NCBI RefSeq assembly: GCF_918698245.1
Contig: NZ_CAKKMS010000004.1
Location: 744,001-808,000 of the forward strand
DNA from: Pedobacter sp. Bi126
GTDB taxonomy: Bacteria; Bacteroidota; Bacteroidia; Sphingobacteriales; Sphingobacteriaceae
Direction of reading: 5' to 3'
DNA length: 64,000 nucleotides
Shown here: positions 16,668 through 26,040 of the stretch, in pieces
How the letters are laid out: each line of letters begins with the position of its first letter
Numbering within the stretch: the first letter of the stretch is position 1
Notes under the pieces: generated by a model
The model's input: only the letters and a program-made list of their open reading frames with translations
Database searches by the model: none
What the model was told of the DNA's origin: nothing
Position numbers and translations under genes: made by a program

Positions 16668-18137
16668 TCAGCTTAATATTTCTGTGTTTAAACTTTCGAC
16701 GACTTTTACCTCGCCTTTTTCTAACAATATTCTTTTTTCTATGCAGGTTGGCAGCTGCGATTCAAAATGGCCAACGTAAATTAAGGTCATCCCGTTGCTG
16801 CACAATTCATCAACCAATTGGTTAAAATGTCTTGTTTGCTGTTGGTCTAAACCCTGGCAAGGTTCATCCAGAATTAATAGTTCCGGATTTTTTATAATCG
16901 TTCGCGCTAATAATACCAATCGCTGTTTACCGAGTGGAAGTGCGGTTAATAATTCATTTTTGTTATCGGTTAATCCAAAATATTCAATCAGCTCATCAAC
17001 TTGAGCTCTTTTGCTATAAGGTAGTTGCTGAAACAAGCCCACGGTATCGTAAAAGCCCGAAGCAATACACTTCCAAACGGTTGAAGTGGCATCGAAATAC
17101 CAATGAAATTCTGGCGATATTAAACCAATATGCTGCTTAATATCCCAAATGCTTTCGCCTGTTCCACGCCTGTTGCCAAACAAATAAAGCTCGTTGGCGT
17201 AAGATTGGGGGTGATCGCCATTGATTAAACTCAATAAAGTGGACTTTCCTGAGCCATTAGGGCCTTGCAATAACCATTTTTCGCCAGCCTTAACTTCCCA
17301 GTTGATATTTTTTAGCACCTGTTTTTCTCCATAGCTGATGTTTACATCAACCATCTTTACCATATCAGTTGATGAATAAATTGGCGACTCCTTTAAAAAA
17401 GCGGGGATCTTCCTTTTATGTATTTCGGGTGGAAGATCTCCAATTTCTCTTGAAAATGAGCTAACAATCTGCCCGTCTATAATCTCCGCAAAAGAATCGA
17501 TGCTTTCTGGAAATTCTAAATCATTACAGATTAAAATTAATTGTACACCTTCTGCTGTAATCTGGTCTAAAAGTACATTCAGGTTTTTTCGCGATGCTTT
17601 ATCTAAACCGGTATAAGGCTGATCGATAATTAACAATTGAGGTTTTAACCATAAGGCTTTAACAAGCTGCAGTTTTTTATGTTCGCCGCTTGATAATTCG
17701 ATTAGCTGTGAACTGGCAAAAGTAGCAAAGCCCAGTGCTTCTAAAATGGGTTCAACCAGATCGAAATGAAGTCCTTTTTCTTTGCCGTAAGCTACCAGTT
17801 CTGCATGTACTGTCAAAGTATCATTGGCCTGTAAACTGGTGTAGCGTTGCTGATAATAAAAGTTTGCAATACCTTCGAGATTTTTAAACTGATACCAGCT
17901 TTCTACAAATAAAACTTCGGCCGGTAATTTACTTTGGGCGTCGTAATTGATTTCAATGCTACCCTGTGAAGGAATTAAACCTGCAATCGCTTTAGCCAAA
18001 GAAGTTTTTCCGCTCCCACTTTCACCCCATAAAACCCAGTTTTGGCACACATTTACTTCCCAATACAAATCCTTTAGCACCGCTTTATTGCGGTAACTTA
18101 AGTTTAGGTTTTGTATGTAGACAAATGGTTTAAGCAT
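16668..18137 (-). CDS. ModF-like tandem ABC ATPase with unequal sites
   Basis: A 489-residue soluble protein with two fused ABC ATPase domains and no membrane segments, resembling ModF/PhrA-type proteins. Domain 1 has Walker A GESGSGKTS and signature LSSGE, but Walker B reads LLIIDQP (Gln in place of the catalytic Glu) and the H-loop reads LILICND (no His). Domain 2 has GPNGSGKST, LLILDEP and an H-loop His (YVGHFE), but its signature is LPLGK. So one composite ATP site looks intact and one degenerate. Its start overlaps the leuD stop (TAATG), placing it firmly in the leu operon. Its role is unknown; a link to leucine genes is contextual only. Confidence 0.8.
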   Translation of the reverse strand: MLKPFVYIQNLNLSYRNKAVLKDLYWEVNVCQNWVLWGESGSGKTSLAKAIAGLIPSQGSIEINYDAQSKLPAEVLFVESWYQFKNLEGIANFYYQQRYTSLQANDTLTVHAELVAYGKEKGLHFDLVEPILEALGFATFASSQLIELSSGEHKKLQLVKALWLKPQLLIIDQPYTGLDKASRKNLNVLLDQITAEGVQLILICNDLEFPESIDSFAEIIDGQIVSSFSREIGDLPPEIHKRKIPAFLKESPIYSSTDMVKMVDVNISYGEKQVLKNINWEVKAGEKWLLQGPNGSGKSTLLSLINGDHPQSYANELYLFGNRRGTGESIWDIKQHIGLISPEFHWYFDATSTVWKCIASGFYDTVGLFQQLPYSKRAQVDELIEYFGLTDNKNELLTALPLGKQRLVLLARTIIKNPELLILDEPCQGLDQQQTRHFNQLVDELCSNGMTLIYVGHFESQLPTCIEKRILLEKGEVKVVESLNTEILS

Positions 18138-18721
18138 TATTTTGCCTCTTCAAATTCTGCGATTAATTCTTTTTGGGCTAAGATGAAATCGATATCATCA
18201 TAACCGTTTATCAAACACGATTTTTTGTAAGGATTGATCTCAAATGATTCCTGAGCACCGGTTTCTACAATGGTAACCGTTTGATTTTCTAAATCAACTT
18301 CTAGGGCTGATTTTGGATTGTTGTCAACCGCGTTGAAAATCTGCGCCAAGAACTCATCACTTACCTGGATGGGTAATAAACCATTGTTCAAAGCATTTCC
18401 TTTAAAGATATCGGCAAAGAAACTGCTGATTACCGCGTCAAAACCAGCATCTTGAATAGCCCATGCAGCGTGCTCGCGACTGCTGCCACATCCAAAGTTT
18501 TTTCCTGCTACTAAAACCTGACCGCTATAGGTTGGGTTGTTCATCACGAAATCAGCTTTAGGCTGGTTATCGTTTTCATAACGCCAATCGCGGAACAAGT
18601 TTTCGCCAAAACCCTCGCGGGTAGTCGCTTTTAGAAACCTCGCAGGGATAATCTGATCGGTATCAATGTTCTCTATGTTTAATGGCACTACTGCCGATGT
18701 TAATTTTGTGAATTTTTTCAT
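18137..18721 (-). CDS. leuD: 3-isopropylmalate dehydratase small subunit
   Basis: LeuD pairs with LeuC to isomerise 2- to 3-isopropylmalate. The 194-residue chain has NIDTDQIIPARFLK and the swivel-domain motif NFGCGSSREHAAWAI, plus FKGNALNNGLLPI. I chose ATG 18721; five extra upstream residues are possible but unsupported. The stop overlaps the ATPase gene start. Confidence 0.94.
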   Translation of the reverse strand: MKKFTKLTSAVVPLNIENIDTDQIIPARFLKATTREGFGENLFRDWRYENDNQPKADFVMNNPTYSGQVLVAGKNFGCGSSREHAAWAIQDAGFDAVISSFFADIFKGNALNNGLLPIQVSDEFLAQIFNAVDNNPKSALEVDLENQTVTIVETGAQESFEINPYKKSCLINGYDDIDFILAQKELIAEFEEAK

Positions 18722-18842
18722 GTCAATTAGTATCAAGTAAGGAGTATCAAGTAGCGAGACTTGTATTCCACTTTTTATCTTTATTCTTTAAGCCTTTTAC
18801 TTAATGGTGGTAGTTTTATGCTCCATGTTTTTACCCTCCACC

Positions 18843-19145
18843 TTAAGCCTTACAACCCTCTACCATTTCAAAGTGTTCAACTGTTGGGAAAGGATCATAA
18901 AAGTGATGCAATAACTTTTTCCAATCCTGATATGCTGCTGATCCTCTGAAACCTTCGGTATGTGCCTCCAGTGTTTTCCAGTTTACCAACAGGATATATT
19001 TATTTTCTACCGCTATACATTTTTGAAGCTGATGCGAAATATAACCTTCCATTGAGGAAATGATTTTTTCCGCTTCACTAAAAGCTTTTTCAAAATCAGC
19101 CGATAATCCGGCTTTTACATTTAGTATGGCAACTTCTAGTATCAT
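18843..19145 (-). CDS. Antibiotic biosynthesis monooxygenase-like protein
   Basis: A 100-residue single-domain ferredoxin-like fold of the ABM family: ILEVAILNVKAGLSADFEKAFSEAEKI, then GYISHQLQKCIAVENKYILLVNWKTLEAHTEGFRGS. Family members include quinone- or heme-acting monooxygenases and many uncharacterised small proteins. It lies between leuC and leuD on the same strand, so it is probably co-transcribed with them, but no role in leucine synthesis is known. Confidence 0.75.
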   Translation of the reverse strand: MILEVAILNVKAGLSADFEKAFSEAEKIISSMEGYISHQLQKCIAVENKYILLVNWKTLEAHTEGFRGSAAYQDWKKLLHHFYDPFPTVEHFEMVEGCKA

Positions 19146-19159
19146 ATATTTTAAAAGTT

Positions 19160-19221
19160 GTCATTCTGAGGAACGAAGAATCTGTTTCTTAGCTTGCAGA
19201 TGCTTCCTTCGTCAGTATGAC
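19160..19221. repeat. GTCATTCTGAGGAACGAAG dispersed inverted repeat
   Basis: GTCATTCTGAGGAACGAAGA at one end and TCCTTCGTCAGTATGAC at the other form an imperfect hairpin between leuC and the ABM-like gene, within the presumed leu transcript. Confidence 0.7.
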
Positions 19222-19227
19222 TTTATT

Positions 19228-20634
19228 TTAAGCCTTCTCCAACAAATCCCTTACATCGGTAATTTTTCCGGTTACGGCTGCTGCTGCTGCAGTAAGTGGA
19301 CTGGCCAATAACGTACGTGCATTTTGCCCTTGTCTGCCTTCAAAGTTTCTGTTTGATGTAGATACACAATATTTACCTGCCGGGATTTTATCTTCGTTCA
19401 TACCTAAACAGGCACTACAGCCTGGTTCGCGTAACTGGAAACCAGCAGCTTCGAAAATTTTATCCAAACCTTCGTTTTTAGCTTGTTGCTCAACTTGTTT
19501 TGATCCTGGAACTATCCAAACCGTAACATTATCAGCTTTGCGTTTATCTTTAACAAAATCGGCAACTTCGCGTAAATCTTCAATGCGTGAGTTGGTACAG
19601 CTTCCAATGAATACATAATCAACCGGTTTCCCGATTAATGAAGAGTCGTCATCAAAGCCCATATAATCTAACGCTTTCTGGTACGAAAGTTTCTCTTTTT
19701 CTGGTTGTGCACCAGTTGCCGGAATATGTTCCTGAATACCCATACCCATTCCTGGGTTTGTACCATAGGTAATCATAGGTGCAATATCTGCGGCATCAAA
19801 AGTTAAAACACTATCGAATTTTGCATCAGCATCACTATATAATGTTTTCCAATAAGCTAAGGCTTTATCCCACTCTTCGCCGGCTGGAGCAAATTCTCTT
19901 CCTTTAATGTAATCGAAAGTAGTTTGGTCAGGTGCAATTAATCCACCGCGTGCACCCATTTCGATACTCATGTTACAGATCGTCATACGAGCTTCCATAC
20001 TTAAAGCTTCGATTGCCGAACCTGCATATTCTATAAAATAACCTGTACCGCCTGCGGCAGAGATTTTGGCAATAATGTATAAGATAATGTCTTTCGCGCC
20101 AACACCTTTTCCAAGCTCGCCGTTTACCTCAATTTTCATGGTTTTAGGTTTCGACTGCAATAAACATTGCGTTGCAAACACCTGCTCTACCTGCGAAGTA
20201 CCGATACCAAATGCGATGGCACCAAAGGCACCATGGGTTGAGGTATGGCTATCGCCGCAAACCATTGTTTTACCAGGTAAGGTGATACCCAACTCAGGGC
20301 CGATAACATGTACAATGCCTTGAAAAGGATGCCCTAAACCATACAGTTCTACACCGAATTCTGCACAATTTTTGGTTAACATGTCCACCTGATAGCGTGA
20401 AAGCTCCTCTTTAATTGGCAATAACTGATTTAATGTAGGTACGTTATGATCGGCCGTTGCTACAGTTTGTTTCGGACGGAAAACAGGTAATCCTCTTTTG
20501 CGCAAACCATCAAATGCCTGCGGAGAGGTTACCTCGTGTATTAAGTGTGTATCAATGTATAAAATATCAGGAAATCCTTCTTCACTTTTTACAACGTGAG
20601 CATCCCAAATTTTTTCTACTAATGTTTTTGACAT
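19228..20634 (-). CDS. leuC: 3-isopropylmalate dehydratase large subunit
   Basis: LeuC carries the [4Fe-4S] cluster of isopropylmalate isomerase. The 468-residue chain has CGDSHTSTHGAFGAIAFGIGTS, the cluster cysteine in VFIGSCTNSRIEDL, and the pair CSACLGMN, plus STSNRNFEGRQG. The length fits the bacterial family. It is separated from leuD by the ABM-like gene. Confidence 0.96.
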   Translation of the reverse strand: MSKTLVEKIWDAHVVKSEEGFPDILYIDTHLIHEVTSPQAFDGLRKRGLPVFRPKQTVATADHNVPTLNQLLPIKEELSRYQVDMLTKNCAEFGVELYGLGHPFQGIVHVIGPELGITLPGKTMVCGDSHTSTHGAFGAIAFGIGTSQVEQVFATQCLLQSKPKTMKIEVNGELGKGVGAKDIILYIIAKISAAGGTGYFIEYAGSAIEALSMEARMTICNMSIEMGARGGLIAPDQTTFDYIKGREFAPAGEEWDKALAYWKTLYSDADAKFDSVLTFDAADIAPMITYGTNPGMGMGIQEHIPATGAQPEKEKLSYQKALDYMGFDDDSSLIGKPVDYVFIGSCTNSRIEDLREVADFVKDKRKADNVTVWIVPGSKQVEQQAKNEGLDKIFEAAGFQLREPGCSACLGMNEDKIPAGKYCVSTSNRNFEGRQGQNARTLLASPLTAAAAAVTGKITDVRDLLEKA

Positions 20635-20654
20635 TTTATTATTATTTAATGTTT

Positions 20655-20724
20655 GTCAGTCCGAACTTGTCGAAGATTTTTTCGTTATAAACAAAATGAG
20701 TTCCTTCGACAGGCTCAGGATGAC
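20655..20724. repeat. GTCAGTCCGAACTTGTCGAAG dispersed inverted repeat
   Basis: The unit opens GTCAGTCCGAACTTGTCGAAG and closes CTTCGACAGGCTCAGGATGAC, with an AT-rich loop. It lies between ilvC and leuC and is the same family as 12631-12685. Confidence 0.75.
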
Positions 20725-20737
20725 ATTCTTTTTGTTT

Positions 20738-22219
20738 CTATGCTGTTTTAATCGCTTTCATTGCAGTCATTGCTTTACGCAAGGTTGCTCCAATCTGTTC
20801 TACCTGGTGAGAACGGATAGCCTCATTGATATCGATTAATTGTCTGTTATCAACAGCGCCATCTTTACCTTCGTTGAAGTTTTTACCAACTAAATCAGTG
20901 TCTACTTTTTTCATGAAATCGCCCAAAAGCGGTTTACAAGCCTGATCGAACAAATAACAACCGTATTCAGCAGTATCAGAAATAACACGGTTCATTTCGA
21001 ACAACTTCTTACGTGCAATGGTGTTGGCAATAAGTGGTGTTTCGTGTAACGATTCGTAGTAAGCCGATTCTGGTTTGATACCTGCCTGTACCATGGTTTC
21101 GAAAGCCAATTCAACACCAGCACGAACAAAAGCAACCATTAAAGTATAGTTATCGAAATATTCCTGCTCACCGATTTTAACATCACCAGCAGGCGTTTTT
21201 TCGAAAGCAGTTTCACCTGTTTCAGCTCTCCATTTTAATAAATTTTTATCTCCGTTTGCCCAATCTTCCATCATGGTACGGCTAAATTCGCCACTCATAA
21301 TATCATCCTGGTGTTTTTGGAATAATGGGCGCATAATATCTTTTAATTCTTCCGAAATTTCGAAAGCTTTGATTTTAGCCACATTGCTTAATCTGTCCAT
21401 CATGGCCGTAATACCACCTTGTTTTAAGGCTTCGGTAATTACCTCAACACCATATTGAACCAATTTAGAAGCGTAACCTGCATCGATTCCTTTTTCTACC
21501 ATTTTATCGAAAGATAGGATAGAACCTGTTTGCAATAAACCACAAAGGATGGTTTGCTCGCCCATTAAATCTGATTTTACCTCAGCTACGAAAGATGATT
21601 TTAATACACCAGCTCTGTGACCGCCTGTACCTGCGCAATATGCTTTTGCCTGTGCCAATCCTTTACCTTGAGGATCGTTTTCAGGGTGAACTGCAATTAA
21701 GGTAGGAACACCAAAACCACGAACATATTCTGCTCTAACTTCGCTACCTGGGCATTTAGGCGCAACCATAATAACGGTTAAATCTTTACGGATCTGCATA
21801 CCCTCTTCAACGATATTGAAACCGTGAGAATATAACAAAGTAGCTCCTTCTTTCATTAACGGCATAATTGCATTTACAACAGCAGTATGTTGTTTATCTG
21901 GAGTAAGGTTAATTACTACATCTGCATTTGGAATCAGTTCTTCGTAAGTGCCAACTGTAAAATTGTTTTCAGTTGCATTTTTCCACGAATCGCGTTTGCC
22001 TTCAATTGCTTCCTTACGTAAAGTGTAGCTTACATCTAAACCACTATCTCTTAAATTTAAACCTTGGTTTAAGCCTTGTGCGCCACAACCTACAATTACC
22101 AGTTTTTTACCTTTTAATGCGCTAACGCCATCTAAAAATTCAGAACTGTCCATGAAGTCGCAAACACCTAATTGGTTTAATTTTTCTCTAAGAGGTAATG
22201 TGTTAAAATAATTTGCCAT
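20738..22219 (-). CDS. ilvC: Ketol-acid reductoisomerase, long class II form
   Basis: IlvC isomerises and reduces acetolactate and acetohydroxybutyrate using NADPH and Mg. The 493-residue chain matches the long (about 490-residue) enteric-type class rather than the 330-residue class: the nucleotide loop is VGCGAQGLNQGLNLRDSG, followed by VINLTPDKQH, and the C-terminal half is the duplicated helical domain. The 439-base upstream gap within the cluster carries tandem repeats. Confidence 0.95.
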   Translation of the reverse strand: MANYFNTLPLREKLNQLGVCDFMDSSEFLDGVSALKGKKLVIVGCGAQGLNQGLNLRDSGLDVSYTLRKEAIEGKRDSWKNATENNFTVGTYEELIPNADVVINLTPDKQHTAVVNAIMPLMKEGATLLYSHGFNIVEEGMQIRKDLTVIMVAPKCPGSEVRAEYVRGFGVPTLIAVHPENDPQGKGLAQAKAYCAGTGGHRAGVLKSSFVAEVKSDLMGEQTILCGLLQTGSILSFDKMVEKGIDAGYASKLVQYGVEVITEALKQGGITAMMDRLSNVAKIKAFEISEELKDIMRPLFQKHQDDIMSGEFSRTMMEDWANGDKNLLKWRAETGETAFEKTPAGDVKIGEQEYFDNYTLMVAFVRAGVELAFETMVQAGIKPESAYYESLHETPLIANTIARKKLFEMNRVISDTAEYGCYLFDQACKPLLGDFMKKVDTDLVGKNFNEGKDGAVDNRQLIDINEAIRSHQVEQIGATLRKAMTAMKAIKTA

Positions 22220-22261
22220 TGTTTTTTATTGGTTAATTTCTATTTAATTATCGTTATATAT

Positions 22262-22490
22262 TCTTTTTTTCTGCAGGTTGATTACACAGATGAGGTGATT
22301 ACACTGATTTTTTTTATTATCGGTTCATATCTCATCCGTTTCCATCATCCATTTTTTTCCTGCGGATTGATTACACAGATGAGGTGATTACACTGATTTT
22401 TTTATTATCGGTTCATATCTCATCCGTTTCCATCATCCATTTTTTTTCTTCGGTTTGATTTCACAGATATAGTGATTTCACCGGTTTTTT
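22262..22490. repeat. Tandem repeat, 89-bp period, TTGATTACACAGATGAGG units
   Basis: Two near-identical 89-bp units and a third diverged unit share TTGATTACACAGATGAGG and GATTACACTGATTTTTT, with CATCCGTTTCCATCATCC between the units. Read on the minus strand this is the TCTGTGTAATCA family seen at 22-150. The rest of the 22220-22658 gap holds GC-rich AAAGCAGGTTCCTGTGCTTTT and a GTCATGCTGAGCGTAGTCGAAG half-repeat; I see no gene there. Confidence 0.8.
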
Positions 22491-22658
22491 ATTTGAAAAG
22501 CAGGTTCCTGTGCTTTTCGGTTGTTTCAGTCCCGCTTTCCGTAAAAAATTTAGAATGTCATGCTGAGCGTAGTCGAAGCACAGTCTAAAATTTTTACTGC
22601 TATCGGGTTTATTTTAGTTGGGCCTGTTTTTCAAAACCCTCATCCATCTTACATCTTT

Positions 22659-23123
22659 TTATATCTGTCTTTTCAGTGCCCATGCATAACCTTGGTGTAC
22701 ATTATCATGACCAATAGTTGTGATCAGAATTTCTTCAATGCTGTTCATCTGTACGCCATAGGTAGCTGTTGTAAAAGGAGTGATGTTTGAGAATTTTCCG
22801 TTTGCATAATCTTCCTTTATTTTTTCAATGCTTTCCAATGCTATAACTTTCAATTCTGCTACTTCTTCTTCTGTTACGGTGTAAGTTGGCTTCGTATCTT
22901 TTTTATAATACTCGTTAAATTTTACCGAAACAGCATCTTGCAATACACCTGTGCGAACATAACAAAGCGTTTGTGTGCTCACTACAACATGGCCAAAATT
23001 CCAGATAATGTTATTGTTGTAACCATCGGGAATTTTATTTAATTCTTCAATTGTTAAACCTTCTATTAACTTAATAAATGCCTTGCGTGAGTTTATTATA
23101 AAATCAAATACCTCGTTCATCAT
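22659..23123 (-). CDS. DinB-family putative metal-dependent protein
   Basis: A 154-residue four-helix DinB/YfiT-like protein. Histidines in IIWNFGHVVVSTQ and in IGHDNVHQGYAWALK fit the usual three-histidine metal site. Some family members are thiol transferases using bacillithiol or mycothiol; most are uncharacterised. It lies between ilvN and ilvC on the same strand, probably co-transcribed. Confidence 0.82.
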   Translation of the reverse strand: MMNEVFDFIINSRKAFIKLIEGLTIEELNKIPDGYNNNIIWNFGHVVVSTQTLCYVRTGVLQDAVSVKFNEYYKKDTKPTYTVTEEEVAELKVIALESIEKIKEDYANGKFSNITPFTTATYGVQMNSIEEILITTIGHDNVHQGYAWALKRQI

Positions 23124-23141
23124 ATTATACTTCGTATCTAT

Positions 23142-23531
23142 CTAATTATCGTTTTGTTTTTCAGCTTCGGTTAATGTTTCGTTAAAGGTAATCTTGTTAA
23201 AGAACGGGTCGTTTACTGTTACTGCCCAGGTTCCGTAAAAAGTTTTCTCTAAACCTGGCCTGTTGTACTTATATTTTTTATCTATTATTTCTTTATGAAA
23301 TGCTTTCAATCCTGTACAATCTACATATACATTTGCACCGGGAGAACTATCTCCATGGTGCTCACTTAAATGGAGTTCGATGTCACCTAATGAAATCTGC
23401 ATATAAACAGGGGTATTTTCTTCAAACGTGTGTTCCCAGTCTATTTTAAAGCCCAACCAGTTTACGTAAAACTCTACTGCTTTATCGTAATCGAAAATTC
23501 TTAAAATCGGTATGGCTTTATTGCATTTCAT
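23142..23531 (-). CDS. Glyoxalase/bleomycin-resistance-fold protein
   Basis: A 129-residue vicinal-oxygen-chelate protein: IPILRIFDYDKAVEFYVNWLGFKIDWEH, then MQISLGDIELHLSEHHGDSSPGANVYV, and a C-terminal WAVTVNDPFFNKITFNE. The length and motifs fit bleomycin-resistance-like proteins, which bind drugs or act on small metabolites. It lies in the ilv cluster, 18 bases before the DinB-like gene. No substrate can be inferred. Confidence 0.8.
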   Translation of the reverse strand: MKCNKAIPILRIFDYDKAVEFYVNWLGFKIDWEHTFEENTPVYMQISLGDIELHLSEHHGDSSPGANVYVDCTGLKAFHKEIIDKKYKYNRPGLEKTFYGTWAVTVNDPFFNKITFNETLTEAEKQNDN

Positions 23532-23597
23532 GTTCTCGATTTTTCTTAAAAGATTGCTTCGTCTTTCCTCCTCGCAATGACGGATTTGTTATAGACC

Positions 23598-24236
23598 TTA
23601 CATCGTAAAAATCTTCTGTCCTTTTTCTAAAAACTCGTTTTCTACCAATTCTTCACCTGGTTCGAAAGCTTCGAATTCCTTTAGTTTTTCGTGGAAACCG
23701 GCACTGTCTTTAATAATGGCTACTCTTGCAGATCGTACAAATTCAATTAATTCGTAAGGTTCTAAAGCTTTTACCAAAGCATCAGTTTCTTCGCGGTGAC
23801 CAGTTACTGCAAAAACGGTATAGTCTTTACGGATCACTACTGCACTTGCACCGTATTGTCTTAATAAACGCTCTACAGTTACTTTTTCTGCAATTTCATC
23901 TGTAGAAACTTTGTAAAGCGCCAATTCCTGCCAGATAATTTCTTCGTTGGTGTTGAAATAAACTTTCAATACCTCAATCTGTTTTTCTATCTGACGGGCC
24001 AGCTTCCTCACTACTTCGTAACCTTCGTGGATGACGATGTTGAAACGGTGTATTCCTTCAATTTCAGATGCGGAACTGTTTAAACTTTCGATATTGATTT
24101 TTCTTTTCGAGAAAATAATCGCAATCCTGTTGAGTAAACCAATGCGGTTTTCGGCGTACACCGTAATGGTATATTCCTGTTTTCCTTCTAGGTCAACGGT
24201 GTCTTCTGTATATTTTATTTTATCTTCAGTACTCAT
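23598..24236 (-). CDS. ilvN: Acetolactate synthase regulatory subunit
   Basis: The small subunit activates the catalytic IlvB subunit and gives it valine feedback control. The 212-residue chain starts with an ACT domain (YTITVYAENRIGLLNRIAIIFSKRKINIESLN) and continues with a second ACT-like C-terminal domain (FAVTGHREETDALVKALEPYELIEFVRSARVAI). It is longer than the enteric 96-residue IlvN and closer to the 160-210-residue IlvH/plant-like forms. It follows ilvB by 31 bases. Confidence 0.92.
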   Translation of the reverse strand: MSTEDKIKYTEDTVDLEGKQEYTITVYAENRIGLLNRIAIIFSKRKINIESLNSSASEIEGIHRFNIVIHEGYEVVRKLARQIEKQIEVLKVYFNTNEEIIWQELALYKVSTDEIAEKVTVERLLRQYGASAVVIRKDYTVFAVTGHREETDALVKALEPYELIEFVRSARVAIIKDSAGFHEKLKEFEAFEPGEELVENEFLEKGQKIFTM

Positions 24237-24267
24237 GATAGTTTCTTTTTTATCTTAAACCTCTACC

Positions 24268-26019
24268 TTACTTCAACCTGATTTCGCTTACACTCATTCC
24301 TTGTGGAACCATTGGGAAAACATTATTTTCTCTGCCCACCATAACCTCTAATAGGTAAGAACCTTCATGGTTGATCATAGTTTCTAGTGCCTGTCTTAAG
24401 TTTGCACGCTCATCAACTTTGCCCGCTTCGATATAATATGATTTTGCTAAAGCAACAAAGTCAGGACTTGTGATATTCACGAAAGAATAACGCTTATCAT
24501 GAAAAAGCTGTTGCCATTGACGAACCATACCTAAAAAGCGGTTGTTCAAGATCAGAATCTTCACTGCTGCGCCAAATTGCATAATGGTACCCAATTCCTG
24601 AGGCGTCATCTGGAAACCACCATCACCGATAATAGCGATAACGGTTTTATCAGGTGCGCCATATTTAGCGCCAATTGCTGCTGGTAAACCAAAGCCCATT
24701 GTACCTAAACCACCAGAAGTAATGTTGCTGCGGGTATTGTTAAATTTAGCATAGCGACAGGCTACCATTTGGTGCTGACCAACATCGGTAACGATTACGG
24801 CATCACCACCACAGATTTCGTTGATGTTGCGCAATACTTCGCCCATGGTCATTTCATCACCAGTTGGATAAAGTTCGGGAGTAATGACTTGATCTATTTC
24901 CTCCTGGTTATATTGTCTGAACTTAGCTAACCAATCTTCGTGTTTGTTTTCGTTAACTAAATTGGTTAATAGGGGTAAAGTTTCTTTACAGTCGCCCCAA
25001 ACACCAACTTCTGCTTTAACATTTTTATCAATTTCGGCAGGGTCGATATCTAAATGTACAACTTTAGCTTGTTTGGCATATTTATCTAAACGACCGGTTA
25101 CACGGTCATCAAAACGCATACCGATGGCAATAATTACATCAGCTTCGTTCGTTAATACGTTTGGCCCGTAATTACCATGCATCCCTAACATACCTACATT
25201 TAGTGGGTGTGAAGTTGGGATAGCACCTTCGCCCATAATGGTCCATGCAGCAGGGATTCCTGATTTATTGATAAAAGCTTTGAATTCTTCTTCAGCTTTT
25301 CCCAAAATAACACCTTGTCCAAATAAAATGAAAGGTTTTTTTGCTGAATTGATTAATTCGGCTGCCTGCTCGATATATTCTACCCTAACTTTTGGCTTCG
25401 GGCGATAACTGCGGATGTGGTTGCACTTTACATATTCAGGGAATTCCTCCAGTTGTAATTGTGCATTTTTGGTAATATCGATTAAAACAGGACCTGGTCT
25501 ACCACTTTTAGCGATATAAAAAGCTTTAGCCAATACCTCTTGAATTTCTTTGGCATCAGTAACCTGATAGTTCCATTTTGTAACCGGAGTAGTAATGTTA
25601 ATCACGTCAGTTTCCTGAAAAGCATCCGTTCCCAATAAGTGGGCGAAAACCTGTCCGGTGATACAAACCAATGGCGTACTATCGATTTGTGCATCTGCCA
25701 AACCAGTAACCAAATTGGTTGCACCTGGCCCGCTGGTTGCGAAAACAACACCAACTTCGCCGCTTGCTCTTGCAAAACCCTGAGCAGCGTGGATACCACC
25801 TTGCTCATGGCGAACTAAGATGTGTTCTAATTTATCGGCATAATCATAAAGAGCATCATAAATAGGCATGATTGCTCCTCCCGGATAACCGAAAATGGTG
25901 GTTACACCTTCTTCAATTAATCCATTCAACAAAACCTGCGAGCCTGTTCCTTTGAATAAGGTTTTTGAGGTTTCTGCTTTCGCCTCGTTTTGTTGTATTG
26001 TATCTTGTGCAGTTTCCAT
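24268..26019 (-). CDS. ilvB: Acetolactate synthase catalytic subunit
   Basis: A TPP enzyme condensing pyruvate with pyruvate or 2-oxobutanoate, the shared entry step for valine, leucine and isoleucine. The 583-residue chain has the activating glutamate in VRHEQGGIHAAQGFARASG, the FAD-region GMRFDDRVTG, and the TPP/Mg motif IGDGGFQMTPQEL...NNRFLGMVRQWQ. Length and motifs fit IlvB/IlvI. It is followed closely by ilvN. Confidence 0.95.
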   Translation of the reverse strand: METAQDTIQQNEAKAETSKTLFKGTGSQVLLNGLIEEGVTTIFGYPGGAIMPIYDALYDYADKLEHILVRHEQGGIHAAQGFARASGEVGVVFATSGPGATNLVTGLADAQIDSTPLVCITGQVFAHLLGTDAFQETDVINITTPVTKWNYQVTDAKEIQEVLAKAFYIAKSGRPGPVLIDITKNAQLQLEEFPEYVKCNHIRSYRPKPKVRVEYIEQAAELINSAKKPFILFGQGVILGKAEEEFKAFINKSGIPAAWTIMGEGAIPTSHPLNVGMLGMHGNYGPNVLTNEADVIIAIGMRFDDRVTGRLDKYAKQAKVVHLDIDPAEIDKNVKAEVGVWGDCKETLPLLTNLVNENKHEDWLAKFRQYNQEEIDQVITPELYPTGDEMTMGEVLRNINEICGGDAVIVTDVGQHQMVACRYAKFNNTRSNITSGGLGTMGFGLPAAIGAKYGAPDKTVIAIIGDGGFQMTPQELGTIMQFGAAVKILILNNRFLGMVRQWQQLFHDKRYSFVNITSPDFVALAKSYYIEAGKVDERANLRQALETMINHEGSYLLEVMVGRENNVFPMVPQGMSVSEIRLK

Positions 26020-26040
26020 AGTTATGTTTTTGCGGTTCTA

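Noticed and set aside
22262..22490. CRISPR array
   Set aside because: The units are 89 bp, near-identical throughout rather than repeat plus unique spacer, and no cas genes are near.
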